A stretch of 64,000 nucleotides of DNA from Penium margaritaceum (GCA_023375785.1 SZWC01004692.1:15148-79147); one strand, 5' to 3'. Shown: positions 20,836-33,429, counted from the stretch's first letter. A program made the numbers and translations. Notes: generated from the sequence alone by a model not told the origin.

Positions 20836-21686
20836 AGCTAGAAAGGCTAGGCAGCAGGTTGGGGTACCAGTGTTGTTGATGTAGCGTGCGGGCTTCCACG
20901 CTCGTTGCTTAAGTCTGCTGCCCCCTCAGTCTGCTGCTCTAGAGTCTAAGTCTGGATGCTCTGGGTTTGTTACTCAGAAATGCGCGCCAGTGTTAGCGCC
21001 AGAAAGCAGCTGAAAACTGAAAGTGACTGATTAAAAATGAAGAATGAACAACAATGGGAGACCCCTCCAAGTTCTAGCTCCCCCCCAGCTCTGTAGAGAT
21101 TGTTACTCAGCTAACTAGCCAATCACAAAATAGACCTAGACATATTTTCTGGCAGGCAGGGTTTTCTCAGTGAGCCCTGCCAGACGGCCGACAGCCCAAA
21201 ACCCGGGCGTCATCCGTTTTGCCTGAAAACTGGACCATACCATAATACTGACGCTGCAAACGCAGTCCTGCGGTCAAAAATGGTTAGGAAAATAACAGTG
21301 AAGAGTTATGGCTTCCTGAGTCCAGGCAGTGCCTACGATGGTCCACGATGCCAAACAGTCCCACGCAACATGAGACATGGACCCTAGGCAGAGCATGACG
21401 CTGCAGACGCAATGGTACAATCAGACCCAGCGCTAGACGCATGCAGACAACATCTGCGGTGGCAGTGACCGCCGGTAGCCCGACCGCCCAGGAGGCCTGC
21501 CAAAGGATCTGAGCACGTCGTCGGAGGGAGGAGGCTCCAGCGAACTGCGAGTAGGCCTCAACGTGTGTCGGCTCCACCGGACGACACTCTAGCACCGTCG
21601 AGTCTCGTCGTCAGTCATCTGCACGCTGATTTACACAAGTCGGGAGGACAAAACAGAGCACAATGAGAGATGCACAAAAACCAACA
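20836..21686 (-). repeat. Copia D 3' LTR
   Basis: 851 bp matching 28702-29533. On the minus strand it begins TGTTGGTTTTTG directly after the polypurine tract. Confidence 0.9.
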
Positions 21687-21705
21687 CTCCCCCTTGACTC
21701 ACAGG
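21687..21705 (-). other. Copia D polypurine tract
   Basis: Minus-strand CTGTGAGTCAAGGGGGAG immediately before the 3' LTR. Confidence 0.78.
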
Positions 21706-21793
21706 TGTAGTGCACATGGACGGACAGAGACACAATCAACAGATAGACTCCCCCAGGGCACGCAGAAATGCAGGCAGGGACAAAGAGAGCCAC

Positions 21794-22480
21794 TCACGGA
21801 TGCCCGCCAACCGAACTCACACCCTTCTTGAATGAGTCGCGCTTCAGTACCTTGGTCAAGAAGTCAGCCAGTTGCCGTGCTGTCTCAACCCACACAATGC
21901 TGATGCTGCCGTCATGCAACAACGAACGCACAAGGTGATACTCAACGTTGATATGCTTTGTGCGTGTGTGACGCACACCGTCATTGTCGGCGATGGCCAT
22001 GGCACTCTCATTGTCGCAATGCAACGTGATGGATGCGACGGACCGAGGCAACTCGGACAACAGACAATGCAATCACACACTCTCACACGCGCCTGAGCCA
22101 AGGGCCACGTACTCAGCCTCAGCACTGCTGTGTGCAATGCACCCCTGCTTGCCACTGCTCCAGGACACAACCGTGTCACCGATCAGAAAGATCCAGCCTG
22201 TGTGGCTCTTACCGTCCAGACTACTGGCCCAGTCACTATCGGTGTAGCCCATCGCAACAATAGAAGGCTGGCCGCGGAACATGAGACCTCGCCTAGGAGA
22301 CGAGAGGACATAGCCTAGTACTTGGACGGCAACCTCAAAGTGGAGGTGACGCGGCTCCTAAGAGAACTGGGCCAGAAGGTTGAAGGCGAACACGATGTTT
22401 GGGCACGCCGTCATCGCGAGGAACATTAGTGTCCCGATGACTCGCAGATACGTGGTCACGTCAACTGGCCCCCGCATAAC
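21794..22480 (-). pseudogene. Copia D RNase H region
   Basis: Minus-strand translation shows MGYTDSDWASS, SSGKQGCIAHSSAEAEYVAL, LHCDNESAMAI and the C-terminal VETARQLADFLTKVL block. Interrupted. Confidence 0.88.
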
Positions 22481-22559
22481 GGCTGGGTTAGTATTCTTCA
22501 GCTTCTCTTGGCCATGAGGTGACATGGGTGAAGAAGTGCTCGGCACGAGTGGCAGGTCC

Positions 22560-23330
22560 TGGGCGAAGCGACTGGACAGAGTCTACACATATGTAGCCTG
22601 GTGGACGTGTAGGATGCCCTGGGCACGATCATGCTCGAGCTCCATGCCTAGGAAGACTCGGGCAGACCCGAGATCCTTCATCTGGTAGGCGGTGTGCAGC
22701 AGGTCCTTGACACGCTGGATGGTAGCCGTGTCTGGCGACACAATGAGGAGATCGTTGACATAGACCAAAACAGCGGCGAAGGTCTGGCCTCGCGGGCTGA
22801 CGAACAGTGCGGGGTCAGCGGTGCTGCGTAGGTGGCCGCCGTTGTGGAGCGTGCTACTGATCTCTTGGTTCCAGTACCGAGGTGACTGCTTCAGGCCATA
22901 GAAGACCTTCTAGCAGCCGCCAGACTCTCCCAGTGCCATCGTCAAAGCTTGGGGGCTGTACCATGTAGAACTCTTCACCCTCCAGTGAGCCATAGAGGAA
23001 AGCATTGCTCACGTCCATCTGATGCAGCTCCCACCCATGCTGGACAACCAGGCTGAAGAGCGTCCGGCTAGTGGAGAACCAGCCAACTGGGACAAAGATC
23101 TGGTCACAATCAACCTTAGGAACCTGAGCAAACCCCTTGGCTTTGAGGCGGACGTTGTACTTGTCCAAGGACCCGTCGGGCTTCCATTTGTGCCGAAAGA
23201 CCCACTTGGCATTGATGGCCTTCTGACCTGGAGGGAGGTCGACGAGGTCATAAACGTGGTGCCGCCAAATACCAGCGAGCTCGTCGGCGCAGGCAACATC
23301 CTAGTGTGCAGCCTCAAGAGAGGCTCGAGC
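22560..23330 (-). pseudogene. Copia D reverse transcriptase region
   Basis: Minus-strand translation shows VDLPPGRKAI-type entry sequence, ELHQMDVSNAFLYGSL, a VYVNDLLIVSP block at the catalytic position and MKDLGSARVFLGMELEHDRAQG. Clearly Copia RT, interrupted. Confidence 0.9.
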
Positions 23331-23739
23331 CTCGCGTAGGGTGGCTGGGTCCTCGGGGCGTACTATGGAGCGGAATGAGAGAGCGTGTGCATCTCGAGCT
23401 CCAGGTGGGATGCGCGTGAGTGCAACCATGATAGCATGCCGATGCTCATGATGGAGCATTATGTAGCCCAGTGTGGAGCCCGGGAGAAGGTCTACAATGA
23501 TGGCCAAAGTGGTCAAGCCGAGGGCCTTGGTACCAGGGTCCCCACTCACAACCGTAAGAGTGGAAGAGACACGTGGAGCCACAGGGGGCCGAGGCACCAC
23601 AGGCCGCGATGTGGCGGTCTGCGCGCTCACTGGCGGCCTGGGTTGGAGGCTGCCGCCTGGGCCACGCGTGTAGTGCGGTAGGGCAAGAGATGGTACCATG
23701 GCCGGCGGCTAACAGAGGCGGACGAGACTATTGGCACGG

Positions 23740-24180
23740 AGGGACCAGCGGACGTGATTGGGGCTGCCGGCCCGGAGGGGCCAGTAGGCGCGATTGGGGC
23801 TGTTGGCCTAGAGGGGCCAGGGGGCGCGACAGAGGCTGCTGGCCCGGAGGGGCCATCGGGTGCGACCGGGGCTGCTGGCTCGGAGGGGCCAGCGGGCGCG
23901 ACTGAGGCTGCCGACCCGGAGGGGCTAGCGGGCGCGACCGGGGCTTCTGGCCCGGAGGGGCCAGCAGACGTGATTGAGGTTGCCGGCCCCGAGGGGCCAG
24001 TGGGTGCGACTGCGGCTGCTGGTCCAGAGGGGCCAGCGGGCGCAACTGGGGCTGCCGGCCCGGAGGGGCTTGCGGGCGTGATAGGGGCTACTGGTCCGGA
24101 GGGGCCAGTGGGCGCGACTGGGGCTACCGGCCCGGAGGGGCCAATGGGCACGACTAGGGCTACCGACTTAGAGGGACGAA
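23740..24180 (-). repeat. 36-bp minisatellite in the Copia D integrase-RT linker
   Basis: About 12 tandem units of 36 bp. In the element's sense each unit encodes a 12-residue Pro-rich repeat of the type GPSGPVAPVAPT. On the opposite strand it reads as a collagen-like Gly-X-X frame (GPEGPVGATGAA type), open for 170 codons at 23754-24266; this is most likely a shadow. The repeat expands the usual Ser/Pro-rich linker. Confidence 0.9.
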
Positions 24181-24239
24181 GTGATGTGGCACCTGGAAGC
24201 GGCAGGACGGAGGACGGACTCACCACTCCCCAACAAGAC

Positions 24240-25220
24240 GAGAGGGACACTGACGAGCCAAAGTGAACGAGATCGCAGGGAAAAAACTCCTCAAAGAAGA
24301 GGATATCGTGGGACTCGACGATGCAGTGCCGGGATAGATCCCAGAAGCGCCAGGCCTTGGACTGACGAGAGACGCCGAGAAAGGTACAAGGACGTCCGCG
24401 GGGGACGAGCTTGCCGCCCTGCTGCGGGACAGACAACCATACAATGGCCACGCAGCCCTAGACGCGAGCCGGGCGGAGGTCAGCACGTTGAACATACCAG
24501 TGCTAGTACGGCGTGGACTGGCAAGGAAGAGATCAGTGAGGAATCCAGTTCCAGACCCACGTCATGTAGGCCATGGCTTCAAAGTAGAAGCCATCGGAGA
24601 GGCCAGACTCAACCCGCATGGTGCGGACGGCGTCGGGCATAGTACGGTTCCACCGCTTGGGACGCCGTTTTGAGCGGGCATGTAGGGTGCTGACGTCTTG
24701 TGGTGGATGCCGTGGGAGGCGAGAAAAATTGTGGTCTCGCCCATGTACTCACCACCGCGATCAAAGCGAAAGCGACAAATAGATCGACCACACTGGCGCT
24801 CCGCAAGGACAAGCTAGTCCCGAACGGCACGGGCGACATCGCTCTTCTGCCGAAGGAAGAAGACCCATCGGTAGTGAGAGTAGTCGTCAGTGAGGGTGAG
24901 GACATTTCGGCCATGCTCGCCGACGGACTCGGTAGGGAGAGGACCCATGACGTTGGAATGGACCATATCTAGAGGGGCGGACGCATGGGAGGAGGAATGA
25001 GGGTATGTGGACCGGTGCATCTTGCCTTGAGTGCAATCAATGCACTCCGTGGGGCACGGCCAAGGGAAAGTGTCCGGGTAAAGGCCCTTGGCCGGTTGGG
25101 TGCGGAGCATGCTATTGATGATAGCAGAGTGGACGTGGCAAAGGCGGCGGTGCAAGAGGCGGGTGTGCTGTGGAGAGAGCGTGCCGGTGACAAACACATG
25201 GCCCGTGGCGGCCTAGGGGG
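24240..25220 (-). pseudogene. Copia D integrase region
   Basis: Minus-strand translation: LLHRRLCHVHSAIINSMLR, CPTECIDCTQGKMHRS, SNVMGPLPTESVGEHGRNVL, LTDDYSHYRWVF, and a TSAPYMPAQNGVP block. Copia integrase, interrupted. Confidence 0.88.
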
Positions 25221-25600
25221 AGGGGATTGAAGGAGAGGAGGACAGACAAGGGACGTGCCACAGGTTGTCACGGGTGGTGGCGTGAAGAACAACAAGACCA
25301 GACGGATGCAACGACACAGTGCCAACACCACCCGAGTGCACAACGTCCATGCTCATGCGGTCAAGGACAGTAACGGATAGGATTCTGAGCTCAAGACCTG
25401 GGACGAAGAGGACATCAGTCACAAAGACATCACCGGCAAGACCAAGGACACGAACGACGCCGACGACGCAGACAGGTAACACCTGTCCGGAGCCCGTTCG
25501 GACACCGGATACATCGCCAACGGGACCAAGCATACTAAAGGCCTCGCGAGAGGCTGTCATGTGATGCGTGGCCTCGGAGTTGATGATCCAGGTCTTGGCA
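25220..25600 (-). pseudogene. Copia D protease region
   Basis: Minus-strand translation contains the ATHHMTASREAFSMLGPVGD block downstream of the active-site position, then VRTGSGQVLPVCVVGVVRV and VFVTDVLFVPGLEL. Typical Copia protease neighbourhood. Confidence 0.82.
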
Positions 25601-25899
25601 GGGTCCTGGACCGCAGTCTCCAGATTGCTAACAGTCACATGGCAGCAAGCAAGAGACGCGAACGCGGTGGAGGGGGAAGCAAACCGAGACTGCCAATCAT
25701 CAAGCCACGTGACGTCGTCACGGAGGGGGGCAGAGGAGATTACGAAAGACGATGAGATAGACAAGGAAGCACGACACGACCGCAGCTCAATCTCAGTCAT
25801 GCATGGCAAGGGAGACGAGCAAGAGGTGACGGAACTCGCACTTTCCTGGGGGGGAGGGCGAGACAGGCCGAGGTGGAGCGCAATGAATTGCTCCAACTG

Positions 25900-27413
25900 A
25901 CGCTCACGCGTGGACGGCCCGGGAGTGTGGACTGAGTGCGGAGTGATAGCGCTTGAGTTCGGATAGGATGAGGACTGTACTGGTGAAGGGAACGGAGGCG
26001 CCGATGGCTGCGGATGATGCTGTTGCGGAGCTGGTGTCGGCGAGACCGGTGTGGTTGTCGGAGGACTGGAGCTTCTAGATGGGGTTGAGGCGTTAGGGCC
26101 AGCGATAGCTACGACGGCAGAGGCGAGACGTCACTCCCACTGGCGACGCATGGTGGCGATGACACGCGCCTGGTCCGTTGGTAGCAGGCACGTGTACCAC
26201 CCATGCCCTGTTTGGCCACAGTTGTGGCAGACCAAGCCACCACCATTGGACCCAGTTGACTGCTGTTGCTAGTGCTACTGCTGCTGCTGACCCTTGCCCT
26301 TCTTGCCTCGGCGTTTCTTCTCCTCCCACGATGAGGAGCTGGTGGAGGTAGCTACTATGGGAGAAGCGACGGCCACAAAAGTGATGGCAGGGGAGGCGAG
26401 GGCCTCTGTGTGCTAGAGGCGGGACTCCATACGAGCTTCCTCAATCCTGAGGAAGAGCTCGTATGGGCCGCCATGGTGGAGAGGACATCCTGGGAGTAGT
26501 GGACGAAGACGTCCGCGTACGCGTCGGTGGCATCACTCTTGATGGTGAGGAGCACGGCCAGAGGGGGTGGAGCAGAGGTACCTAGGCAACTGAGGATGTC
26601 CTCAGCCCGTTGCAAGTAAGCGGTGACTGTCTCGGTTTCCCCCATGTGCAGTGAGTTGAACTCCCATAGTAGATGGCTGGTCTCAACCTCGCTGGATAGG
26701 CATTGGGGAAAGGTGAGGACTTGTCATGTGGCTACAGGGTCTGGGATCCCGCCAATGGTGAAGTCGTCGAGGAAGGGATCTAGGGCTAGGCGGGAAGCCG
26801 GAGGAGCGACGGGGACGAGGACGCGTACAGTGTGACCAGCGTCATACAACTAGTCAACCTGGGTGGAGTCGTACGGAAGGGTGTAGTATGCCCACAAGCC
26901 CTCACCCCGAGCCCAGATGCGGAAATGGAGCTCCCAGCTCCGGAACTGCTCACCAGCCTGAAGCGGTGGGGGCGGCGTCTAAAAGTCCTTTTGCCTGCGG
27001 TCGTCGCCCAGAGTAGGGCCAATGACTGATGTCACTGTCTGCCACTGGCGTTGAGTCTGCTGCTATGCCGGGTAATGCATGGCAGCGGACACAACGAGGC
27101 TGACGTACCCAGGAAGAACGAAAGGTGGAAGGGCACTGGTATGAGTCTGTGAGGCCAACGGATGCAGTGCTGCAAGCTGCTATGTCAAGGCGGTGAGCTG
27201 TTGTTGAATGACAGCTACGGGGTCTGAGGTACCGACGACGAATCTTTTGGATTGCTACTGCTGCTGCTGCTACTACTTCTGTTACTACTGCTACTGCTGT
27301 TGCTATTGTTACCGCTATTACTGCTACTGTAGCTGTAGCAACTACTACAGGAAAGGGGGGCTGGGGGTCCCCCCAACAGAGGAGGACCCCTCCCCACTGG
27401 GGCTGTCAGCCAT
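25900..27413 (-). pseudogene. Copia D gag region
   Basis: The likely start is an ATG at 27413 (MADSPSGEGSSSVGG). A Gln/Ser-type low-complexity stretch encoded by trinucleotide repeats follows, then a capsid-type region, then a CCHC zinc knuckle (VCHNCGQTGHGWYTC) near 26190-26240. It is not obviously alignable to the gag of A and B apart from the knuckle. Interrupted. Confidence 0.78.
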
Positions 27414-28690
27414 GGTGGGTTTTGTGGCCCCGTTGTTTGTTTTCTCTTATGTGCTACTGATGTCAGCAATGATGTCAGCCTAGAACAGGTGACGTGAGGA
27501 GCTGCAGCCACGTTATCTGCAGGGATATTGCTCTAGATTTTCTTCCCCCCTTTTTGTGTTGATGACATCAGTAGTGACATCAGCGGATGATTGCTGACGT
27601 CAGCAGCGGCCGTTACTGGGGCCACTGCTGCGTGGTTGTAGCAGCTACTGCTGCTACTGCTACTACTGCTACTGCGTTACTACAGATGTTTCTGTTGCTG
27701 CTACAGCTGCTACTACTGCTACTACAGCTACTGCTGCTACTATGACTTATGTTGCAGTAGCAATTGCTGCTACTGCTACTACTGCGTGCTACTACGGTTA
27801 CTATGGCTGTTGTAGCGACTGTGGTGGCTACTGTAGTGACTGTGGTGGCTACTACAGCCGCGGCAAGGTTGCTGGTGGGATAGGGGATTTTTTTCCTTTA
27901 TTTTTTGTTTGTCATAGCGAGTCTCGCTACTCGTTGTGGGCAGCGGGCTGCGAGCAGCAAGCTGGCTACTCGCTGCCGGTAGTCCGCTACTCGCTACGAG
28001 CAACGGGCTCGCTGCTTGCAATGGGCTGCTCACGGTGAGCAGCGGACTGCAAGTAGCAGTAGCCGATGCTGGCTACTGCCAGCTGCTGCTTGATGCTGCT
28101 ACTGTTGCAGCCGGCTGCTACTGCTATTTGCTACTGCGGCTGCGGTAACCTGCTGCTACTACTACTCGCTGCTGCTACTGTTGCTCGCTGCCACTACTAC
28201 TGTTGTTGTGAGCTGCTGCTGCTGGCTGCCGCTCTTGCCTGCTGCTGCGGACTACTGCTGCTACGAGCTGCTATGAACTACTACTGTTGCCGGTTACTAC
28301 CCCTACGCGCAGCTGCTACTGGCTGTTGCTGCCACTGCTCGCTGCTGTTTCCTACCGCTGTTGGTGCTGCTGCAGGATGCTTTTGCTACTCGCTGCTACC
28401 AGTCACTACACCTAGGTGACGTTGTCGCGTGCTTCGTCACCCGCAGGTGTTAGACGCGGCCTGCCGCTCACCTCCTCGTGTCATGCATGGTGGTCAGTGA
28501 TGCAGGAAACAATCCGGAAGCATTTCCCCTGGCCCAGTGGTCGTGGGAAAAAATCTGACACCGCCACCAGGCAGGTCAATGCTGCTAGAAAAAATCCGGC
28601 AGTATTTCCCCTACATTGGCGCGTATGGGATTCCGCCGGCGTTGTCTGGTACCTGTGCGCCAGTCTTCTGTTGCTGCTGCTATGCTCTGG
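27414..28690 (-). other. Copia D leader with trinucleotide-rich DNA
   Basis: About 1.3 kb without a recognised gene. Dominated by TGC/TAC-type trinucleotide blocks (27640-27800, 28070-28300). The repeats continue into the start of gag (27240-27350). Confidence 0.8.
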
Positions 28691-28701
28691 CTCTGATACC
28701 A
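28691..28701 (-). other. Copia D primer-binding site
   Basis: Minus-strand TGGTATCAGAGCCAGAGC, adjacent to the 5' LTR. Initiator-methionine tRNA type. Confidence 0.87.
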
Positions 28702-29533
28702 AGCTAGAAAGGCTAGGCAGCAGGTTAGGGCAGCAGTGTTGTTGATGCAGCGTGCGGGCTTTCACGCTCGTTGCTTAAGCATGCTGCCCCCTCAGTCTGC
28801 TGCTCTAGAGCCCAAGTCTGGATGCTGTGGGTTTGTTACTCAGAAACGTGTGCGCCAGTGATAGCGCTAGAAAGAAGCTGAAAACTGAAAGTGACTGATT
28901 AGAAATTAAGAATGAACAACAATGGGAGACCCCTCCAAATTCTAGCTCCCCCCCAGCTCTGTAGAGCTTGTTACTCAGCTAACCAGCCAATCAAAACATA
29001 GGCCTAGACCTATTTTTTGGCAGGCAGGGTTTTCTCAATAGTCCAAAACCCGGGTGTCGTCTGTTTTGCCTGAATTCTGGACCTTACCATAATACCGACG
29101 TTGCGAACGCAGTAGTGCGGTCAGAAACAGCTAGGAAAATAACAGCGAAGAGTTATGGCTGCCCGAGCCCAGGCAGTGCCTACGATGGTCCACGATGTCA
29201 ATCAGTGCCACACAACATGAGACATGGACCCTAGGCAGAGCATGATGCTGCAGACGCAATGGTGCAATCAAACCCAGCGCTGGACGCATGCAGACAGCAT
29301 CTGTGGTGGCAGTGACCGCCGGTGGCCCGACCGCCTAGGAGGCCTGCCGATGGAAGTGCGCACGTCACTGGAGGGAGGAGGCTCCAGCAAACTGCGAGAA
29401 GGCCTCAGCGTGCGTCGGCTCCACCGGACGACACTCCAGCAGCGTCGAGTCTCGCCGTCAGTCATCTGCACGTCGATGTACACAAGCTGGGAGGACACAA
29501 CGGAGCACAATGAGAGATGCGCAAAAACCAACA
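28702..29533 (-). repeat. Copia D 5' LTR
   Basis: 832 bp matching 20836-21686, about 20 bp shorter because of an internal indel. Confidence 0.9.
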
Positions 29534-29538
29534 AATGT

Positions 29539-29975
29539 TCTCGGATACAAATTTTAAAATGCATGAAATTTTTAAATTAATAAATATTTTAAACATAAGA
29601 AATATTCTCTGAGTAGATTTAGGTCCATAAAGGTAAGTAATGGTAATGTATTTTGCATGTTGTATGCAAAATTTTACTTCAAGAAGGCTTTTAGGACACA
29701 CAATAGCGCTAATGTAGGTCTTATGTCATTATCCAGATTTTAAAACGTGAGAGTTTGTTCACTACTTTTACACTCTCTTTTTTTTACTGCGCAATTCTTC
29801 TAAGTTTGAGGGCTTGGATGAGCACAAAAAAGAAAAATAAGTGGGATGTGTATGGTTATGAGGTGGTAAGCGAACGTATTAGCAAATTGTAGTTAAGTGT
29901 ATAAAATGAGATACATACATGAAAAACTATTGTATAAGTAAGGTGTGGTATAATGGTGCACTTCATGACTATTTT
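29539..29975. other. AT-rich intergenic stretch
   Basis: Markedly AT-rich compared with the flanking transposons. No gene or repeat recognised. It may be a piece of the older background sequence. Confidence 0.6.
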
Positions 29976-30019
29976 TTACATGGCACAACACGACACAACA
30001 TGAAGGAACATGACATGAC
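29976..30019 (+). repeat. Left fragment of the CGACA-type pentanucleotide array
   Basis: Short stretch of ACACGACA/ACATGAC-type units ending in ATGAC, the target duplication of Copia E. The main array resumes at 37790. Confidence 0.75.
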
Positions 30020-30663
30020 TGTTGTGATTTGTGATGTTCCTGTCGACCTATACAATTTACTGTGACCACTTGGCCGTGTCCATGCTCGTGCAGATCCCTG
30101 ATGCGGAACCAGGTGGCACCGAGACGTCGTTTGGTGGTGGACTACGTGATCGGAGCTGATCGACGGTCGCCCCAGAGTCCTTGATGTTGTCTGGGACCTT
30201 CTGCAATTTTTCTGCAACTTGTAGGATTTTATCGGTGGACTGGCCGTGGGCCTGATTTGCATGTTTTTGCATTGCGTGTCCACTGTTTGTTGTCGGATGC
30301 TTGCATGTGACCAGTCGTAGCGTCCAGCTTGAGATTCTGCACGTGTAGGTTCAGATGGCGTAGCAAACTGACTTGTCTACGCTGAGTTACGGCCAAAACA
30401 GTGGTTTCGGGCCGGTTTTAGGACAGACCTTGAACTGCCGTGTGTGACACCCGCCGTGCGCCGCGGCAGGTACTTATGCCATGGACCTTTCATTTTTCAT
30501 TTCTCTCTGCAAATGCTATTGAAGCATTCGAACACTTTGCCTTGTGTCTCCTAGCCAGACTCTTGTCGTTGTGTGTACGACCTGTGACTATCGTCACCGT
30601 CTGACCAGGCACTGACGCCTAGTCAACGGCTGTGTCGCTAGGAAGCTTCCACGAATATTTTTA
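30020..30663 (+). repeat. Copia E 5' LTR
   Basis: 644 bp beginning TGTTGTGATTTGTGA and ending next to the primer-binding site. Matches 37147-37789. Confidence 0.92.
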
Positions 30664-30678
30664 TGGTATCAGAGTAGC
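30664..30678 (+). other. Copia E primer-binding site
   Basis: TGGTATCAGAGTAGC directly after the LTR. Initiator-methionine tRNA type. Confidence 0.87.
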
Positions 30679-31608
30679 AAGACTCCTCTCGCTGAGCTGC
30701 GCCGCAGAGACGCAGCACATGCAGCAGCAGTGAGAGTCTCCGCCACCGCCACATCCTGGGACCCGTCGCAGTCGACGGTAGCACTAGCAACGTCACCACG
30801 CAATTGCCACCACCGTAGCAAGAGGAGTTGCAGCAGTGACGAGCCCCATTAGCCACGCCGGTCAGCAGTAGTAGCATCGGGTGGCAGCAGCAGCCGTGTT
30901 TGGCTTCTAGCCTTTACACAAAAAAGGGAGTAGCAGCTCACAGCAGCAGCTTGCGGCGGCGGCTGCGAGCACTAGCAGCGCGCAGAGGCGGCAACAGCTC
31001 GCAACAGCGGCGGCATCAGCAGCCGCGAGCAGCAACATCGGCAGAACAGAAGCAGCAGAAACAGTAGCAACGTAGCAGCAATATTGTAGCTGTTGTAGCG
31101 ACAGTAGCAACAGTAGCACTGCAGTAGCGGCAGCGGCTACAGCAGCGCGGCAACATTTGCGACGGATGGAGCAGTAGCAAACCCGCCGCAACAGCAGCGG
31201 CGGGCTTGCATGGCAGTGCTATTGTACAGCAGTTCTGCTGCACAATAGTGGTGCTACGTAGCATTGCTGAGTAGCTGCACAGAAACTGTGCAGTACTACA
31301 CAAGCCTGTATGGCACTATGCAAGCCTGCACAACCCTTGTACAACCGCGAGCAGGGGATGACGAAGTTACCCCCACCGGTTACGCAGAGTTCGTGTGACC
31401 TCCAAAAAATTGGCGTAAAATACGCCAACGTAAAAATGCTAGCGTTTTTTACGCTAGCGTAAAAACACTGACGTCATCATCGGCTATACTGACGTCAGCA
31501 ATTTCGGGGTCAAACCTTCATTTATTTGAATGTTTCAACTCCTTGAGAAACGCTATCAGTTTCTTGTTTGGAGCATTTGTTACATTTGGCCCCATACTGA
31601 GCGCTGAC
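30679..31608 (+). other. Copia E leader with CAG/GCA-rich DNA
   Basis: About 930 bp, rich in GCAGCAGC-type trinucleotides between 30715 and 31190. Near 31410-31500 there are short inverted repeats around GCGTAAAAA. No gene recognised; no clear counterpart of the Ala-rich pre-gag frame. Confidence 0.7.
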
Positions 31609-33062
31609 ATGCCTCCGACCAGTGACAAGAACAAAGGACCACCTGGTCCCTCTTCCTCTTCCTTAGGGGTCCTGAGCCCAAGCTCACAGGCTATTGAGGA
31701 CTTGCAGAGTCAGATGGATGAGATACGTCGCCTATAGCAGAAGCATACCGGTGCCATCCGCACGCTCATTGATCTTCTTCGGAGTCAGTCCACGGTCCCA
31801 CAACAGAACTCCGGGGGGGTCAGCGGTGTCACACCTTCTACACAGCAATCAACATCTATACCGAGGAGAGCAGCAGGACAGGGCCTGCCACCTTTGGAGG
31901 AGGACCCTGACATGCCAGGCATGGAGGATGACACTCCCGAGAGGGAGATTCGCGTACTTCTGGAGCGTCTCCGCCAGCTACAGACGAGTTCCGGTTCCCT
32001 GTTTCCGGAGATCCGATCCTCGCATGAACTCTACCTCGGCAACTTTCCTCTTCCCGGTGTCTTCCCCATCCCTCATCTTTCCCAGCCTGTGGTTGCTCTC
32101 CCTATGGAGCCGCAACCTAAGGACTTCGAGACATCGTCTCCACGATATGTCAGCGAGGACGGCTTTGATTGCTGGGAGACCCTTTTCTAGGTCTGGGCCA
32201 CTTCAGAGGGGGTTTGGCCCTACTACCACAGTCAGTACCAGGTTGCGGACTGTGCTCAGGTGCTCACAGTGGCTCAGGCAATGCGCTGACTCGTTTATGC
32301 CATGCCGCGCGAGACTGTCATGGACTTTTGTCCTTTCCTTGGAGAGGCCGACACAGGCGTGGATGCTGACCCATGTCGGGGCTGGGAGCTGGCGTTTTCC
32401 CTGCTTGTAGAGACGCACGCCACCCACGCAGCTCACATCCACGCCTTCCACTCCCTTCGTCAGGGACCTGTCGAGCCCGTAGACGATAACTCGCAGTGTG
32501 CCATGCGCATCTACACGTGCCTTGGGACGTGAGGAGGAACACAGCTGTGTGCGCTTCACACACTCATGATCGGAGTCCGTCTTGAGCATACCGTCATCTT
32601 CTCGGGGTACAACGACGCTGTGCTCGAGCCCTTCTCCACTTCCCTTCAGCTTCTTTCTTGGGCGGATCAGCTTTTCCTCTCGGTGACTTCCACCCGTGAG
32701 GTAGCCATCGCCCATCAGGAGAGTTCACTTGCTGCACCGGTCATTGCATCACCACCAACGCCTCTCTTGCAGTTTACTTCTCCATTCTCTGGCACCCCCT
32801 CCTCTTCCCCTTCCACCTCGGATACCCCAACTCTGACGTAGGGTGTGCAGGCAACAACACATGGGAAGAAGGGAAAAAAGAAGTGTGGCTCGAGCCAGCA
32901 ATAGTCAGAGCAGTAGTAGTCATCAACCGGTAGTAGTGGACGTACTGTTCACTGCTACAACTGTGGAGGCCCTCATCGCTACACCGAGTGCCAGCAGCCG
33001 CTCGACTGGACGTGGATCATTCGCGGTCTTCAGGCTGCACACGCACAGTAGCCTGCATTGAG
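31609..33062 (+). pseudogene. Copia E gag region
   Basis: Starts at MPPTSDKNKGPPGPSSSSL. It continues through a region with a short predicted coiled coil (QAIEDLQSQMDEIRRL) and a capsid-type part to a CCHC knuckle (HCYNCGGPHRYTEC) near 32955-33000. Different from the gag of A and B. Interrupted. Confidence 0.8.
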
Positions 33063-33429
33063 CATCACAGACTCTGGTCGCACGACCATGACCGCAGTAG
33101 TTCCCGCTTACCCACCGACGAGTACCGGAGACTTGGACCCATGTGACCGCATCATCGCCAAGCTTCGTTAGCTCCTGGTGCTTCACTCTCAGGGAGGTAC
33201 GAGTATGTTGTCATAGCCGGGTAGTTCACAGACTATTCTTTCATCTATTCTCGTATCTCGTGATGACTTGTATGGGGGAGCACAGCTGGAATGTGATGAT
33301 GATGGGCCTGACAGTACAGATTGGATTTCTGAGTCTCACCTGTGTGCCCTTCGTCGTTCCCCCTCATCTGTTGCTGAGCACCTGTATGCAGCTGAGTGTC
33401 CCATTGCCTGTCGCATAGTGACATCCTCC

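Larger units (their letters stand above)
20836..29533 (-). mobile_element. Copia D, Ty1/Copia LTR retrotransposon (fossil)
   Basis: On the minus strand: 5' LTR 28702-29533, primer-binding site, ~1.3-kb trinucleotide-rich leader, gag, protease, integrase, repeat-bearing linker, RT, RNase H, polypurine tract, 3' LTR 20836-21686. Likely target duplication GATGT (20831-20835) and AATGT (29534-29538), one mismatch. All parts are present but heavily decayed, with more than a dozen breaks. The LTRs differ at scattered positions and by a ~21-bp indel. Its proteins are clearly different from those of A and B, so it is a separate Copia lineage. Confidence 0.92.

Noticed and set aside
23754-24266. Collagen-like protein on the plus strand
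   Set aside because: Antisense to the Copia D linker; the sense strand gives a Pro-rich linker in the right place of the polyprotein.
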